Below are positions 25,210-33,450 of a stretch of 48,276 nucleotides of DNA, piece by piece. The notes under the pieces were generated by a model that made no database searches, was not told where the DNA came from, and was given only the letters and a program-made list of their open reading frames with translations. Made by a program: the position numbers and the translations under genes. Every line of letters starts with the position of its first letter. The stretch's first letter is position 1. This DNA is from Caldifarciminota bacterium (lineage in GTDB: Bacteria; Hydrothermota; Tepidihabitantia; B3-TA06). Location: contig JAGMDF010000045.1 of NCBI GenBank assembly GCA_023128825.1, positions 1 through 48,276 of the forward strand, given 5' to 3'.

Positions 25210-26910
25210 TTAGTCGTTCTCCAGGGTCGAGAGGTCGCCGACAGGCTCGCCCCATTCCTGGGCGCGCAGGACCCTTCGCATTATCTTGCCTGAGCGGGTC
25301 TTGGGCAGCGAGGAAACAAATTCAATTTCCTGCGGCATCGCCAGCGGCGACAGCCGCTTGCGGATGAAGTTCATGATGTCGAGTTCGAGATCATCGGACG
25401 GCTCGTGTCCCGGCTTTAAGGCCACGAACGCCTTGACAACCTCCATGTTGACTTCATCCGGCTTGCCTACCGCCGCGGACTCGGCCACCGCGGGGTGCTC
25501 CAGCAATGCCGACTCGATCTCGAACGGCCCGACCAGATGCCCGCCGGTGTTGATTACGTCGTCGTCTCTGCCAACAAACCAGAAGTAGCCGTCCTTATCA
25601 ATGGACGCCCTGTCGCCGCAGATGTACCAGCCCTTGTCGAATTTGGATTTGTAGACTTCCTCGTTCCTCCAATAGGCACGGAACATGGAGGGCCAGCCGG
25701 GTTTGAGTGCGATCAGTCCGACCTTGCCTGGTTCGGCTACAGGCTCGTGGGTCTTGAGATCGAGAACCGTCGCGGTGATACCGGGAAAGGGTTTGCCCAT
25801 GGAGCCGGGCTTTATCTCCATCCCAGGGTAGTTGGAGATGACGATAGAGCCTGTCTCGGTCTGCCAGAAGGTGTCGTAGAACGGCAGGCCGTAGGCTTGC
25901 CGAGACCAGTGCACCGCCTCCGCGTTTAGGGGTTCGCCAACGCTCGCCAGATACCTCAACGAAGAGAGGTCGTATTTCTTAACGATCTCTTCTCCTTGCT
26001 TCATGAGCATTCGGATAGCGGTAGGTGCAGAATACCACACAGTCACCTTGTGGTCTTGAATAAACTTGTACCAGCGGTCAGGAATAAAGCCTGCATCAAG
26101 CACCACCTGGGTTATGCCCAGGGACCAGGGTCCGATGATGCCGTAAGAGGTTCCGGTGACCCAGCCCGGATCGGCGGTGCACCAGTAGATGTCCGAGTCA
26201 TTTAAATCAAGCACCCAGCGCGTGGTAATAGCCTGGGCGAAGATTGCAGAGTGCACGTGCAACGCTCCCTTGGGCTGACCTGTGGTGCCTGAGGTGTAAT
26301 GCAAGAGGGAGGGGGTCTCCAGATCGGCGGCAAAGCTAGTGAATTCCTCAACCTTTTCAGCCGCCTCAAGGTTAAATAACATCTCACCTTCTCCCATCTT
26401 CTTCGGCTCGCCCTCAACGATGACGATATGCTTTAAGGCGGGCAGATCGGCCTTGATCTTGCGAACCTTGGATACGTGCTTGCGCGTGGTTAAGACTACC
26501 TTGGTCTCGGCGTTGGCAAGACGGGTAATCAAGGACTCCGGCCCGAACGCGGAGAAGAGAGGCTGAGCGACGGCTCCGAGCTTGAGGATCCCCAGTAGCG
26601 AGATGTACAGGTCAGGTATCCTGTCGGCAAAGATGCACACCCGGTCGCCTTTCTCGACGCCTAAGTCTTTCAAGAACTTGGCGTAGGTGTTGGAAAGGAC
26701 GCGGATGTCCGCAAAGGTGTAGCGCTTGAGGGTGCCGTCGGGGCCTTCCCAGATGAGGGCCAGCTTGTCCGCTTTCCCTTGCTCGCAAATTCTATCCGAG
26801 CAGTAGTAGCCGATGTTTAAGAAATCGCCTTCGGAGTATCCCAGGTGCTCTTTAGCCTGGGACCAGTCGAAGGTTTTGTAGCGTTCCTCGTAGTTGCCGA
26901 TGTTGCTCAT
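25210..26910 (-). CDS. acsA: Acetate--CoA ligase (AMP-forming)
   Basis: Activates acetate (or a short acyl acid) to its CoA ester through an acyl-AMP. 566 residues, like B. subtilis AcsA and shorter than E. coli Acs. Motifs: P-loop LLHYTSGTTGQPKGALH, WCTADPGWVTGTSYG, FWQTETGS, YICGDRASID, GRDDDVINTGGHLVGPFEIE and the C-terminal SGKIMRRVLR with the catalytic Lys that is often acetylated. A good AAGGAGG precedes the ATG. It stands between the Kbl and Tdh genes on the same strand. Confidence 0.92.
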   Translation of the reverse strand: MSNIGNYEERYKTFDWSQAKEHLGYSEGDFLNIGYYCSDRICEQGKADKLALIWEGPDGTLKRYTFADIRVLSNTYAKFLKDLGVEKGDRVCIFADRIPDLYISLLGILKLGAVAQPLFSAFGPESLITRLANAETKVVLTTRKHVSKVRKIKADLPALKHIVIVEGEPKKMGEGEMLFNLEAAEKVEEFTSFAADLETPSLLHYTSGTTGQPKGALHVHSAIFAQAITTRWVLDLNDSDIYWCTADPGWVTGTSYGIIGPWSLGITQVVLDAGFIPDRWYKFIQDHKVTVWYSAPTAIRMLMKQGEEIVKKYDLSSLRYLASVGEPLNAEAVHWSRQAYGLPFYDTFWQTETGSIVISNYPGMEIKPGSMGKPFPGITATVLDLKTHEPVAEPGKVGLIALKPGWPSMFRAYWRNEEVYKSKFDKGWYICGDRASIDKDGYFWFVGRDDDVINTGGHLVGPFEIESALLEHPAVAESAAVGKPDEVNMEVVKAFVALKPGHEPSDDLELDIMNFIRKRLSPLAMPQEIEFVSSLPKTRSGKIMRRVLRAQEWGEPVGDLSTLEND

Positions 26911-27152
26911 TTACTTCTTTCCTCCTTAGGGATTCAGCCTAAAAGTTAATAAATGTCCTGCTTCTATTTCATTTGCACAAAACTTACCAGTCTCCCTCAC
27001 CTCCCTTATCATTTTTGATCCCCCTTAATCCCCCTTGAAAAGGGGGACTTTTTTGCCTCCCTTGCTAAGGGAGGTGGCCTTTCCGCAGGAAAGGTCGGAG
27101 GGATTAATCCCCCCGGTCTTCGACCACCCCCCCCTTAAAAAGGGGGGCACTC
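26911..27152. repeat. Spacer with G-tract hairpin repeats in both orientations
   Basis: 27069-27105 reads GGAGGTGGCCTTTCC-GCA-GGAAAGG then TCGGAGGGATTA. The minus strand at 27104-27132 reads GTGGTC-GAA-GACC then GGGGGGATTA. Both belong to the family seen at 24533-24603 and 46423-46461. No gene is seen. Confidence 0.75.
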
Positions 27153-28292
27153 CTAATCCGCGGCGGGCATATCCCGCTTCTCCGATAATCTCTCCTTTGC
27201 CGCCTTAAGCTCACCCTTATCAGGGAAAAGCACTATCTTTGCCGCCAGGCGCGGTTCTGCAAGAAGCATCTCGAAGCCTTTTTCAAAATCATCAAGCGCC
27301 AGAACATGGGTCACAACCGGCGAGATGTCAAGCCGCTTGTTTGCCAGGAGCCCCCGCATCCGATACCAGGTGTCGAACACCTTGCGGCCGGTGATGCCGT
27401 GAATCTGGCAGCCCTTGAATACGATGCCGTTGTTGTAGTCAATGGGCACCTCGGGCTCTGCAGCTATCCCGAAGGCGGTAAGCCGACCGCCCTTGCGAAG
27501 ATGCCTGAACGCCTCTCTTACGGGAACCTCGCCGCCCACCATCTCCAGAGATATATCCACCCCGTAGCCTGCGGTCTGCTCCAGCACGAACTGGTGACGT
27601 TCCTCTAACGAGGTCTTCTTGATATCCAGCAGATAATCCGCACCCATCCTGCGTGCTATCTCCATATTGAAGTCCGAATATCCAACCACAATGATCTTTG
27701 CAACACCTGCGGCTCTGGCTACCCCGGTTGCGAACAAAGCGGTGGGACCGTCGCCAACGATAACCATCGATTTCCCGGCAACGTCGGCATCCTCGCCCAG
27801 CACAGCGTAGACCCCGTTGCCCAAGGGCTCCTGTACCGAGGCGAACTCGGGCGGGATCGAGCGGTCGTTTACCCAGCACACCCGTTCCGGCACCATTACG
27901 TACTCTGCAAACACCCCGTCGCGGTCAACACCCAAAATCTCCATATTCTCGCCCACGTTGCGTTGACCGAGCAGCGACTGCAGGTCTCCGGGATTGTATA
28001 TGTGAGTTTCTGACGATACGTAATCGCCCTTCTTTATATTCTTAACAAACTCGCCTACCTCGACCACCTCGCCTGCCACCTCGTGACCTAAAATCTGGGG
28101 TAGACGTTTTTCGCCTATCCTTCGCTGCGCCCAGGGGTTCCACTCGTAGATGTGCACGTCGGTTCCGCATATAGAGGTCGCCTGGACACGAACCAATACC
28201 TCATCCTGCCCTATAGTGGGTATATCAACGTCGGCAAACTCCGCACCGCCTCTCTCAGGCTTCACCTTAACGACCGCTTTCATCTTTGCCAC
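27153..28292 (-). CDS. tdh: L-threonine 3-dehydrogenase-like zinc alcohol dehydrogenase
   Basis: Medium-chain dehydrogenase, 379 residues. CGTDVHIYEWNPWAQRRI (C42, D45) and GHEVAG (H70, E71) are the catalytic-zinc and threonine-site signature of Tdh. GDGPTALFATGVARAAG is the NAD-binding loop. The segment that usually holds four structural-zinc cysteines (after SSETHI) has none here (HIYNPGDLQSLLGQRNVG), an odd loss. The GTG at 28292 has GGAG 5 nt upstream; an ATG at 28283 is possible. Product 2-amino-3-ketobutyrate would feed Kbl. Other polyol dehydrogenase substrates cannot be excluded. Confidence 0.82.
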   Translation of the reverse strand: MAKMKAVVKVKPERGGAEFADVDIPTIGQDEVLVRVQATSICGTDVHIYEWNPWAQRRIGEKRLPQILGHEVAGEVVEVGEFVKNIKKGDYVSSETHIYNPGDLQSLLGQRNVGENMEILGVDRDGVFAEYVMVPERVCWVNDRSIPPEFASVQEPLGNGVYAVLGEDADVAGKSMVIVGDGPTALFATGVARAAGVAKIIVVGYSDFNMEIARRMGADYLLDIKKTSLEERHQFVLEQTAGYGVDISLEMVGGEVPVREAFRHLRKGGRLTAFGIAAEPEVPIDYNNGIVFKGCQIHGITGRKVFDTWYRMRGLLANKRLDISPVVTHVLALDDFEKGFEMLLAEPRLAAKIVLFPDKGELKAAKERLSEKRDMPAAD

Positions 28293-28322
28293 ATTATCTC
28301 CATGGTTTCAAAAATCTTTGCT

Positions 28323-28351
28323 ATCTTACCGAAAGAGAGCGTCGATGTCAA
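28323..28351 (-). promoter_or_regulatory. Promoter of the tdh-like gene
   Basis: Minus strand: TTGACA (28346-28351), 17-bp spacer, TAAGAT (28323-28328), followed by a leader of about 25 nt with GGAG before the GTG. Confidence 0.65.
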
Positions 28352-28617
28352 GGTTACGGTTTAAATGTAGGGGCCAAAGACCCAGACCGCGGGGAGTTCC
28401 TTCTCAATATGGGAGACGTCAGTGCCACCGTCTGGCAGGAGTTAGAGGTGAGGGACAGATCACGCACAGACTGGAGCACCCGCCGGGGTACGCTGAGCCT
28501 GTGCTGCATTATCCCCCTGCGATCTTTTTGCCTGCGGCAAAAAGGAGCACTAAGGGCACGACATGCCCTATGAGCGCATGAACCGCTCAAGGGGTAGGCT
28601 CTGCCGTGCCACTACAA
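28352..28617. repeat. Repeat-filled spacer between tdh and the subtilase
   Basis: Contains TGCGAT-CTTTTTGCC-TGC-GGCAAAAAG-GAGCAC (28518-28550) and, nested in GGCACG...CGTGCC, the hairpin CCCTATGAGCG...CGCTCAAGGGG (28566-28594). It may terminate the subtilase transcript coming from the right. No gene is seen. Confidence 0.7.
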
Positions 28618-30258
28618 CTATCGTATGAAGATGACCTTTTGGGTGAGGGTGGATTGAGGGATTTTGATGCGGTAGAAGTAAGCGCCAGAGGATAAGGGAT
28701 GTCCGTTATCGTCGGTGCCATCCCATTGGATCGAGTGGGTACCCGAAGCCTGATGGGAATCAACCAAAGTTCTGACCCGCCTGCCGGTGACGTCCCACAT
28801 GGTAAGGGTCACCCGACCTTCTTCAGGAAGAGTGTAGTTGATAAAGGTTGAATGAGAGAAAAGGCCGGGAGAGGAGACCGAGGTGATTGCCGGTGCCGAT
28901 TCTTCATGAACGGCGACAGGGACGTAGTCCAGAGCCGCTGCAGGATCAATCATACCCCATCCGTAGACCTTGTCGTAGCCGGACGTGCCGAGATCGCGGG
29001 CTGTGGTGTAGATGGCATTCTTTACGTTATCCACCCCGGTGATTCCGTGGCTGATCAAAAGCGCTGCAAGGCCTGAGACGTGCGGAGCAGCCATCGAGGT
29101 GCCCTGGAAGAAATGATATGCAAACTCGTTGACCTTGGCCACCACGCCTGTCTGGGTGTTGTATATTCGCTTGTAGGTGCACTGAAGCACACCGTCAGGG
29201 TAGCCGTCGCTGTTCTTATCCTCATAGGTGGCACCTCCTGGTGCTGAGATGTCGAGGCCAGTTCCGTATTGTGAATAGACGGCGCGGGTGTCGTTGTAGT
29301 TCGTGGCTGCGACCGCTATGCACTCCTCGAAGCGGGCCGGATAGCTGAGTATTCCGATGAAGCCGTTGCCTGCGGAGGCGACAATGACGACTCCCTTATT
29401 GTGAGCGTAGATGATGGCGTCGTGTTCGATCTCTGAGGACTGGCCCGGAGGGCCGCCGAGACTCAAGTTAATTACGTCGGCTCCGTGATCTACGGCCCAG
29501 GTGATTCCTTCGGCAATCCAGAAGTCGTATCCTGAGCCCTTGTAATTCATTACTTGGACCGGCATAAGCTTGCAGTCCGGCGCCATACCGGCAGTGCCGA
29601 TCCCGTTGTTGGTGGCCTGCGCCACTGTTCCTGCTACGTGAGTGCCGTGCCCGTACTGGTCGTTCGGGTGCCCGTCGTCGTGGACGACGTCATATCCAGC
29701 AACAAACTGTAAAGCTGTGAAATCCGGGGCCATGTGGTAGTAGTCGTCGCTGGAGGCAACCTCACCTGCTTCATATTCCGGGATAGGGTAGTCCTCGTAG
29801 GCGATTCCGGTATCAACGATTGCAACTATCGCTGTAGACGAACCTTTCTCCTTGTTCCAAGCCGCAGGCATATTGATGTGGTTGGCGTCAAAATGCCACT
29901 GCCGGGGGAAAAGGGGGTCGTTCGGCGTCCAGAACACCCGGCGGATAGCCACCGGTTCGGCGTAGAGAACGTCGGGACGCGACTCGTAGTAGTTGAGTGC
30001 TTCACGGATGTCTGCTCCATCCGGGATGCTAAGCATGAGGGCGTTGAGTCGTTCGATTCTGTGAACCTCTACCGCTCCGGTGACAGCGAGCGCGGATTGT
30101 ATCCCATCGAGGTCCACGCCGTCGGCAAAGCGGACGGTGATATGACCCTGTGCGTACAGCTCAGGGTCATCAAGGTTGACAGTTGAGGGGTTCGTACCTG
30201 CGATCAATACAGCAGGTATTATGGCCAGAATTAGCAGTGAGGCTGTGAGATATTTCAA
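28618..30258 (-). CDS. Secreted subtilisin-like serine protease (S8) with C-terminal sorting-type domain
   Basis: 546 residues. Signal peptide 1-20; an I9/fervidolysin-like propeptide about 35-108; catalytic domain about 120-440 with D149 (IVDTG), H204 (GHGTHVAGT) and S388 (GTSMAAPHVSG), and the oxyanion Asn in ASAGNG. Residues about 455-546 are an Ig-like FlgD/Por-type domain (LTMWDVTGRRVRTLVDS, then WDGTDDNGHPLSSGAYFYRI). Such domains direct or anchor secreted proteins in FCB-group bacteria. The start is TTG with AAAGGAG upstream. Confidence 0.92.
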   Translation of the reverse strand: MKYLTASLLILAIIPAVLIAGTNPSTVNLDDPELYAQGHITVRFADGVDLDGIQSALAVTGAVEVHRIERLNALMLSIPDGADIREALNYYESRPDVLYAEPVAIRRVFWTPNDPLFPRQWHFDANHINMPAAWNKEKGSSTAIVAIVDTGIAYEDYPIPEYEAGEVASSDDYYHMAPDFTALQFVAGYDVVHDDGHPNDQYGHGTHVAGTVAQATNNGIGTAGMAPDCKLMPVQVMNYKGSGYDFWIAEGITWAVDHGADVINLSLGGPPGQSSEIEHDAIIYAHNKGVVIVASAGNGFIGILSYPARFEECIAVAATNYNDTRAVYSQYGTGLDISAPGGATYEDKNSDGYPDGVLQCTYKRIYNTQTGVVAKVNEFAYHFFQGTSMAAPHVSGLAALLISHGITGVDNVKNAIYTTARDLGTSGYDKVYGWGMIDPAAALDYVPVAVHEESAPAITSVSSPGLFSHSTFINYTLPEEGRVTLTMWDVTGRRVRTLVDSHQASGTHSIQWDGTDDNGHPLSSGAYFYRIKIPQSTLTQKVIFIR

Positions 30259-30285
30259 GCTTACTCCTTTGATTATTTGGATTAG

Positions 30286-30313
30286 ATACTAGTTCAAAAA
30301 GGACGGTTGTCAA
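30286..30313 (-). promoter_or_regulatory. Promoter of the subtilase gene
   Basis: Minus strand: TTGACA (30308-30313), 16-bp spacer, TAGTAT (30286-30291). AAAGGAG follows before the TTG start. Confidence 0.75.
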
Positions 30314-30341
30314 GCTGTTCCTGTATCCTAAGGAGGCAATG

Positions 30342-30436
30342 AGTGTTACGGGTGTTATGGGTGTTACGGGTGTTATGTCCTTGATTAAGGGGCGTTAGCC
30401 CCAGGAAGTTATGGAGATACCCCGCAAGGGTATGTC
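30342..30436 (+). repeat. Two-hairpin repeat, copy 2 (upstream of the methyltransferase)
   Basis: TGTTACGGGTGTTAT (30362-30376), hairpin GGGGC-GTTA-GCCCC (30389-30402) and hairpin TACCC-CGCAA-GGGTA (30418-30432). Same layout as 13901-13972, with compensatory changes in the first stem. Confidence 0.7.
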
Positions 30437-30490
30437 CTTATGAGGCTATATCCAGATATAGATTATAATAGGCGTTGCATTGCTGTCAAG

Positions 30491-30518
30491 TTGATTAGGC
30501 CTTATGAAGCTGTAGAAT
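30491..30518 (+). promoter_or_regulatory. Candidate promoter of the methyltransferase gene
   Basis: TTGATT (30491-30496), 16-bp spacer, TAGAAT (30513-30518), 5 nt before the ATG at 30524. It lies inside the longer open frame, which favours the short start. Confidence 0.5.
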
Positions 30519-30523
30519 TAGCC

Positions 30524-31156
30524 ATGGGATCGGTTCATCGTTTGCGCAGGAAAGGGATTGAGTTTCTACCTTGGGGGGTGGCCGAGGCGAGGATGATCGA
30601 ACGTCTTCTTGATCCTGAGTCGGGAGAGAGACTTTTGGAGATCGGTTCATCTGCAGGCTACCGCATCGAGGGGTACGCCGAAAAGGGGGTTAAGCTATGG
30701 GGGGTGGACGCCGATCACGATGCGATCGAGACTGCTAAACGCACCGGTTCACCGGTCAATCTGATCGAAGCTGATGCAAGCGATTTGCCATTCCCGAACG
30801 AATCCTTTGATCGAATACTCTGCGTTCACCTCCTGGAGCATCTTCCAGATCCCAAAAAAGCGATTGGGGAGATGGCTAGGGTGCTTAAGCCTCAGGGATG
30901 CGCAGTTATCGTGGTTCCGTGCGAGCGCATCCAGGGCGACACCGCGTTCGCAGGCTGGGTTAGATTAAAGAATCTGCATCTTCACAGGTTTAGACCGCCG
31001 CAGATCGCCAGGCTCTTGTCGGGGCATTTCCAGATCGAGGAAGCGCTATTCCATACATTTATACCTGGCAGATTCGTTCAGATGCCGCTCGACCGCACAC
31101 CACTCCTTTATTACCTCTCCCTTGCCATGATCTTCAAGGTAAGGAAGAAGTGGTAG
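30524..31156 (+). CDS. Class I SAM-dependent methyltransferase (Methyltransf_11 type)
   Basis: 210 residues from ATG 30524; the frame is open from an ATG at 30440 (238 residues), but that stretch carries the promoter and no Shine-Dalgarno. Motif I is LLEIGSSAGYRIEGY, motif II VDADHDAIE, then EADASDLPFPNESFDRILCVHLLEHLPDP and GEMARVLKPQGCAVIVVP. Substrate unknown. Its C-terminus ends in the basic KVRKKW just before a repeat. Confidence 0.82.
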   Translation: MGSVHRLRRKGIEFLPWGVAEARMIERLLDPESGERLLEIGSSAGYRIEGYAEKGVKLWGVDADHDAIETAKRTGSPVNLIEADASDLPFPNESFDRILCVHLLEHLPDPKKAIGEMARVLKPQGCAVIVVPCERIQGDTAFAGWVRLKNLHLHRFRPPQIARLLSGHFQIEEALFHTFIPGRFVQMPLDRTPLLYYLSLAMIFKVRKKW

Positions 31157-31241
31157 GGGCACGGCAGGGCCTGCCCCTTGAGATGTTTAACATCTCATAG
31201 GGTATGCCTCGTCCCCACATTGATCTTGGATGGAGTTATTT
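31157..31241. repeat. CCCTTGAG...CTCATAGGG hairpin repeat
   Basis: The core CCCCTTGAGATGT-TTA-ACATCTCATAGGG spans about 31174-31202 and is framed by GGGGCACGGCA. Related to 24930-24966, 28566-28594 and 32089-32116. Confidence 0.8.
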
Positions 31242-31925
31242 CTAACCCAAGAGCAGTTTCACTATCTCATCGGCAGCCGAAAGATCGGGATAAAGCCAGT
31301 CCGGGTTGTAATTGGAGAGTTCCTCGGCACCGATCCATCCGCTTGAGACGGCCAGCATCCTGATGCCGTACGCTTTAGCTGCGGTTATATCGTTTGGAGA
31401 GTCGCCGACCAGGATCACCATCTCTTTAGGGATTTCTTCCGCGGCCTGGGCTTCACCTCGTTTATGGGCGAACTCGCACATCCGGGCACGATCGGTAGTT
31501 TCGTCCCCGAACGCCCCGAAGCTGAAGTATTCTGTAAGTCTACCTCTATCGAGCTTTACCGCGGCTCCCACCTGACAGTTGCCTGTAACAAGACCCAGTA
31601 GTGCGCCCCTATCCTGCAGGCTGTCGAGTATCCCAGGAACACCTGGGCAGAGCTTGAAGTTCTCCCAGGTTGCCAGCTTTTCTCTAAGTATCGGGCCGTA
31701 TGTTTGGATAAGCTTCGGAAATCTAAGATTTATCTCTTCGCGGGAGAACCCTTCGTGGTTCATGAGTTCATGCACCACTCCAAGGTCGGTTGCACCTATG
31801 AAGGATGCGTCGGCTATCCCCCCGCGTGTGCCGAATACCTCTTCCAACGCATCGCCCATTGACTCCCTAACGATCCCACCGGCCTTGAGCAGGGTGCCGT
31901 CTATGTCGAACAGGATGATTCTCAT
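31242..31925 (-). CDS. HAD-superfamily phosphatase (phosphoglycolate phosphatase-like)
   Basis: 227 residues. Motif I FDIDGTLLKAGG (nucleophile D8), motif II VTGN, motif III Lys near DRGRLTEYF, motif IV VGDSPNDITAAKAYGIRMLAV. An alpha-helical cap follows motif I, as in Gph/PGP-type enzymes. Substrate cannot be told from sequence. The ATG lies 7 nt after the -10 of its promoter and has no Shine-Dalgarno. Confidence 0.85.
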   Translation of the reverse strand: MRIILFDIDGTLLKAGGIVRESMGDALEEVFGTRGGIADASFIGATDLGVVHELMNHEGFSREEINLRFPKLIQTYGPILREKLATWENFKLCPGVPGILDSLQDRGALLGLVTGNCQVGAAVKLDRGRLTEYFSFGAFGDETTDRARMCEFAHKRGEAQAAEEIPKEMVILVGDSPNDITAAKAYGIRMLAVSSGWIGAEELSNYNPDWLYPDLSAADEIVKLLLG

Positions 31926-31932
31926 AGGGGCA

Positions 31933-31960
31933 AGAATAATTGGATTCCAAGCGGTGTCAA
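31933..31960 (-). promoter_or_regulatory. Promoter of the HAD gene, leaderless geometry
   Basis: Minus strand: TTGACA (31955-31960), 16-bp spacer, TATTCT (31933-31938), then 7 nt to the ATG at 31925. Confidence 0.75.
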
Positions 31961-32595
31961 GATTATCACCCCATGAATCTGTTGCGCAGCTTCACGGGGA
32001 CCCCGAGATGAGGACTTTATCTTTTAAGCCAACTTAAAGGCAACAACGCGGTTGTTGCGCTTCAGATCACCCTTCCCCTTACCCCCTACCCTATGAGTGC
32101 ACCAAGCACTCAAGGGGCACACTGTCCCGTCAAGGGAGGGATTATTTACCCTCACCCTTAATCCCTCTCCCCAAGGGGAGAGGGACTACACTCCTCGCCC
32201 CTTGGGAGACGAAGTGCCACCGTCTGGCAGGAGGCAGAGGTGAGGGAATATTCATTAACAGTAGGGGCCGACCTCAGCGTGCCCTTTTGGGTATCAGGTC
32301 GGCCCGCAAATATAAGCGAACCTGAAGGTTCGCACTACATGCTTTTTACCTGAGTGAGAGATAGTACTGAATTCCCCCTCCCTGGTGGAGGGGGGGTAGG
32401 GGGAGGGGCGAACATCATCTCCTCCGTCTCTGCTTTACAGAGCCACCTCCCCCATTTAGGGGGAGAAATAAATTGTGACTGTTTTAAAACCGCCCGGGTG
32501 CCTTGTCTCAGCGTGATGAAGATAATGCTATGAGATCGCCACGCCGCCTGCGGCGACTCGCGATGACAGATAATGTAGTCGGGGTCCCCACGTGG
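31961..32595. repeat. Repeat-filled spacer between the HAD and DUF89 genes
   Basis: Holds a CCCCATGAA...TTCACGGGGACCCC palindrome (31969-32007), GCAACAAC-GCG-GTTGTTGC-type hairpin (about 32039-32060), CCCTATGAGTGC-ACCAA-GCACTCAAGGGG (32089-32116), GGGGCCGACC...GGTCGGCCC (about 32265-32306), GCGAACC-TGA-AGGTTCGC (about 32317-32334), a GAGATCGCC...CGATGACA element (32531-32568) and the palindrome 32581-32616 that runs into the DUF89 gene. No gene is seen. Confidence 0.75.
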
Positions 32596-33450
32596 CTACG
32601 GAGTAGACGCGTGGGGTAAATAGTGCATGCACACCAGCGAGCCGCAGTCCTCGCGTATCTTTTCGGCAACCACCTGGCACTTTATCTTTAACAAAAGGAA
32701 CGCCTCCTGCGGTCCGTCTATAAAGCTTTCGAAATTGGCGTGCCCCTTGACTATGACTATGTCCGCTTCCTGCATCAGCTTACGAACCTCTGGATTGAGC
32801 GTCTGCCAGTTTATGCCCAGGTCGTTTGAGCCGGTGCTCACCACGCTATCCGGATGGAAACCGAGATCAATCATCTCCTTAACGGTCACGTCGTTCAGGA
32901 TAGGTGAGGACTTGGCCACGAATACCGTCTGCGGTACGCCAAGGACTTCTGCACAGAAACCATCAAGAAGCACCTCACCCGCGTTGTCCACCACGTAGAT
33001 CAAGGTCTGGGCTTCCTCCGCCCGCTTCAGGAGTTCAGGGCTGTCGTCGCGTTCAAAGGCGGAGGTTTCCAGAAACTCTCTTATCTCCCCTGTATCAATA
33101 CGCTCTCTCGTGCCCAGATCGATGATGTTGCCTAGAGATGCGGCGAGCAACGCCGTTTTCTTGGGGTCCGCCGATCGTTCCACCATCCTTTTTACAAACG
33201 GCAAGATTTCGGCCACTTCCCGGTTGTGCCTTATCTTCTCCTCCTTGTAAGGGTCGGCTCCCCCCTGATAAAGCATCCTTAGAAGCTCGGTGGAGTAGAT
33301 GTTTGGCGGCAGGCTGAGTGGGATATTAGGTATCTCCTTTCTTGCTCTCGCAATTAACGCATCAAATTCGTCCTGGGGTAGATGAAGAGCTTTTGCGCTG
33401 CGCTCAAGCTGGCGCACTAAACACGGGATGCAGCGGGGATCGGACTTCAT
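32596..33450 (-). CDS. DUF89/ARMT1-like damage-control phosphatase family protein
   Basis: 284 residues. N-terminal RCIPCLVRQ (CxxC), the metal-site segment VVDNAGEVLLDGF (Asp and Asn that bind the cation in DUF89 structures), KSSPILNDVTVKEM and the conserved KGHANFESF. Characterised DUF89 members are metal-dependent phosphatases acting on unwanted sugar or pantetheine phosphates. The last codons (32596-32616) lie in a CCCCACG-type palindrome. Shares ATGA with the upstream gene. Confidence 0.85.
   Translation of the reverse strand: MKSDPRCIPCLVRQLERSAKALHLPQDEFDALIARARKEIPNIPLSLPPNIYSTELLRMLYQGGADPYKEEKIRHNREVAEILPFVKRMVERSADPKKTALLAASLGNIIDLGTRERIDTGEIREFLETSAFERDDSPELLKRAEEAQTLIYVVDNAGEVLLDGFCAEVLGVPQTVFVAKSSPILNDVTVKEMIDLGFHPDSVVSTGSNDLGINWQTLNPEVRKLMQEADIVIVKGHANFESFIDGPQEAFLLLKIKCQVVAEKIREDCGSLVCMHYLPHASTP

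Noticed and set aside
30440-30523. Longer N-terminus for the methyltransferase (start at 30440)
   Set aside because: The extra 28 residues overlap a TTGATT-16-TAGAAT promoter and have no Shine-Dalgarno; the core fold starts after 30524. Not excluded.
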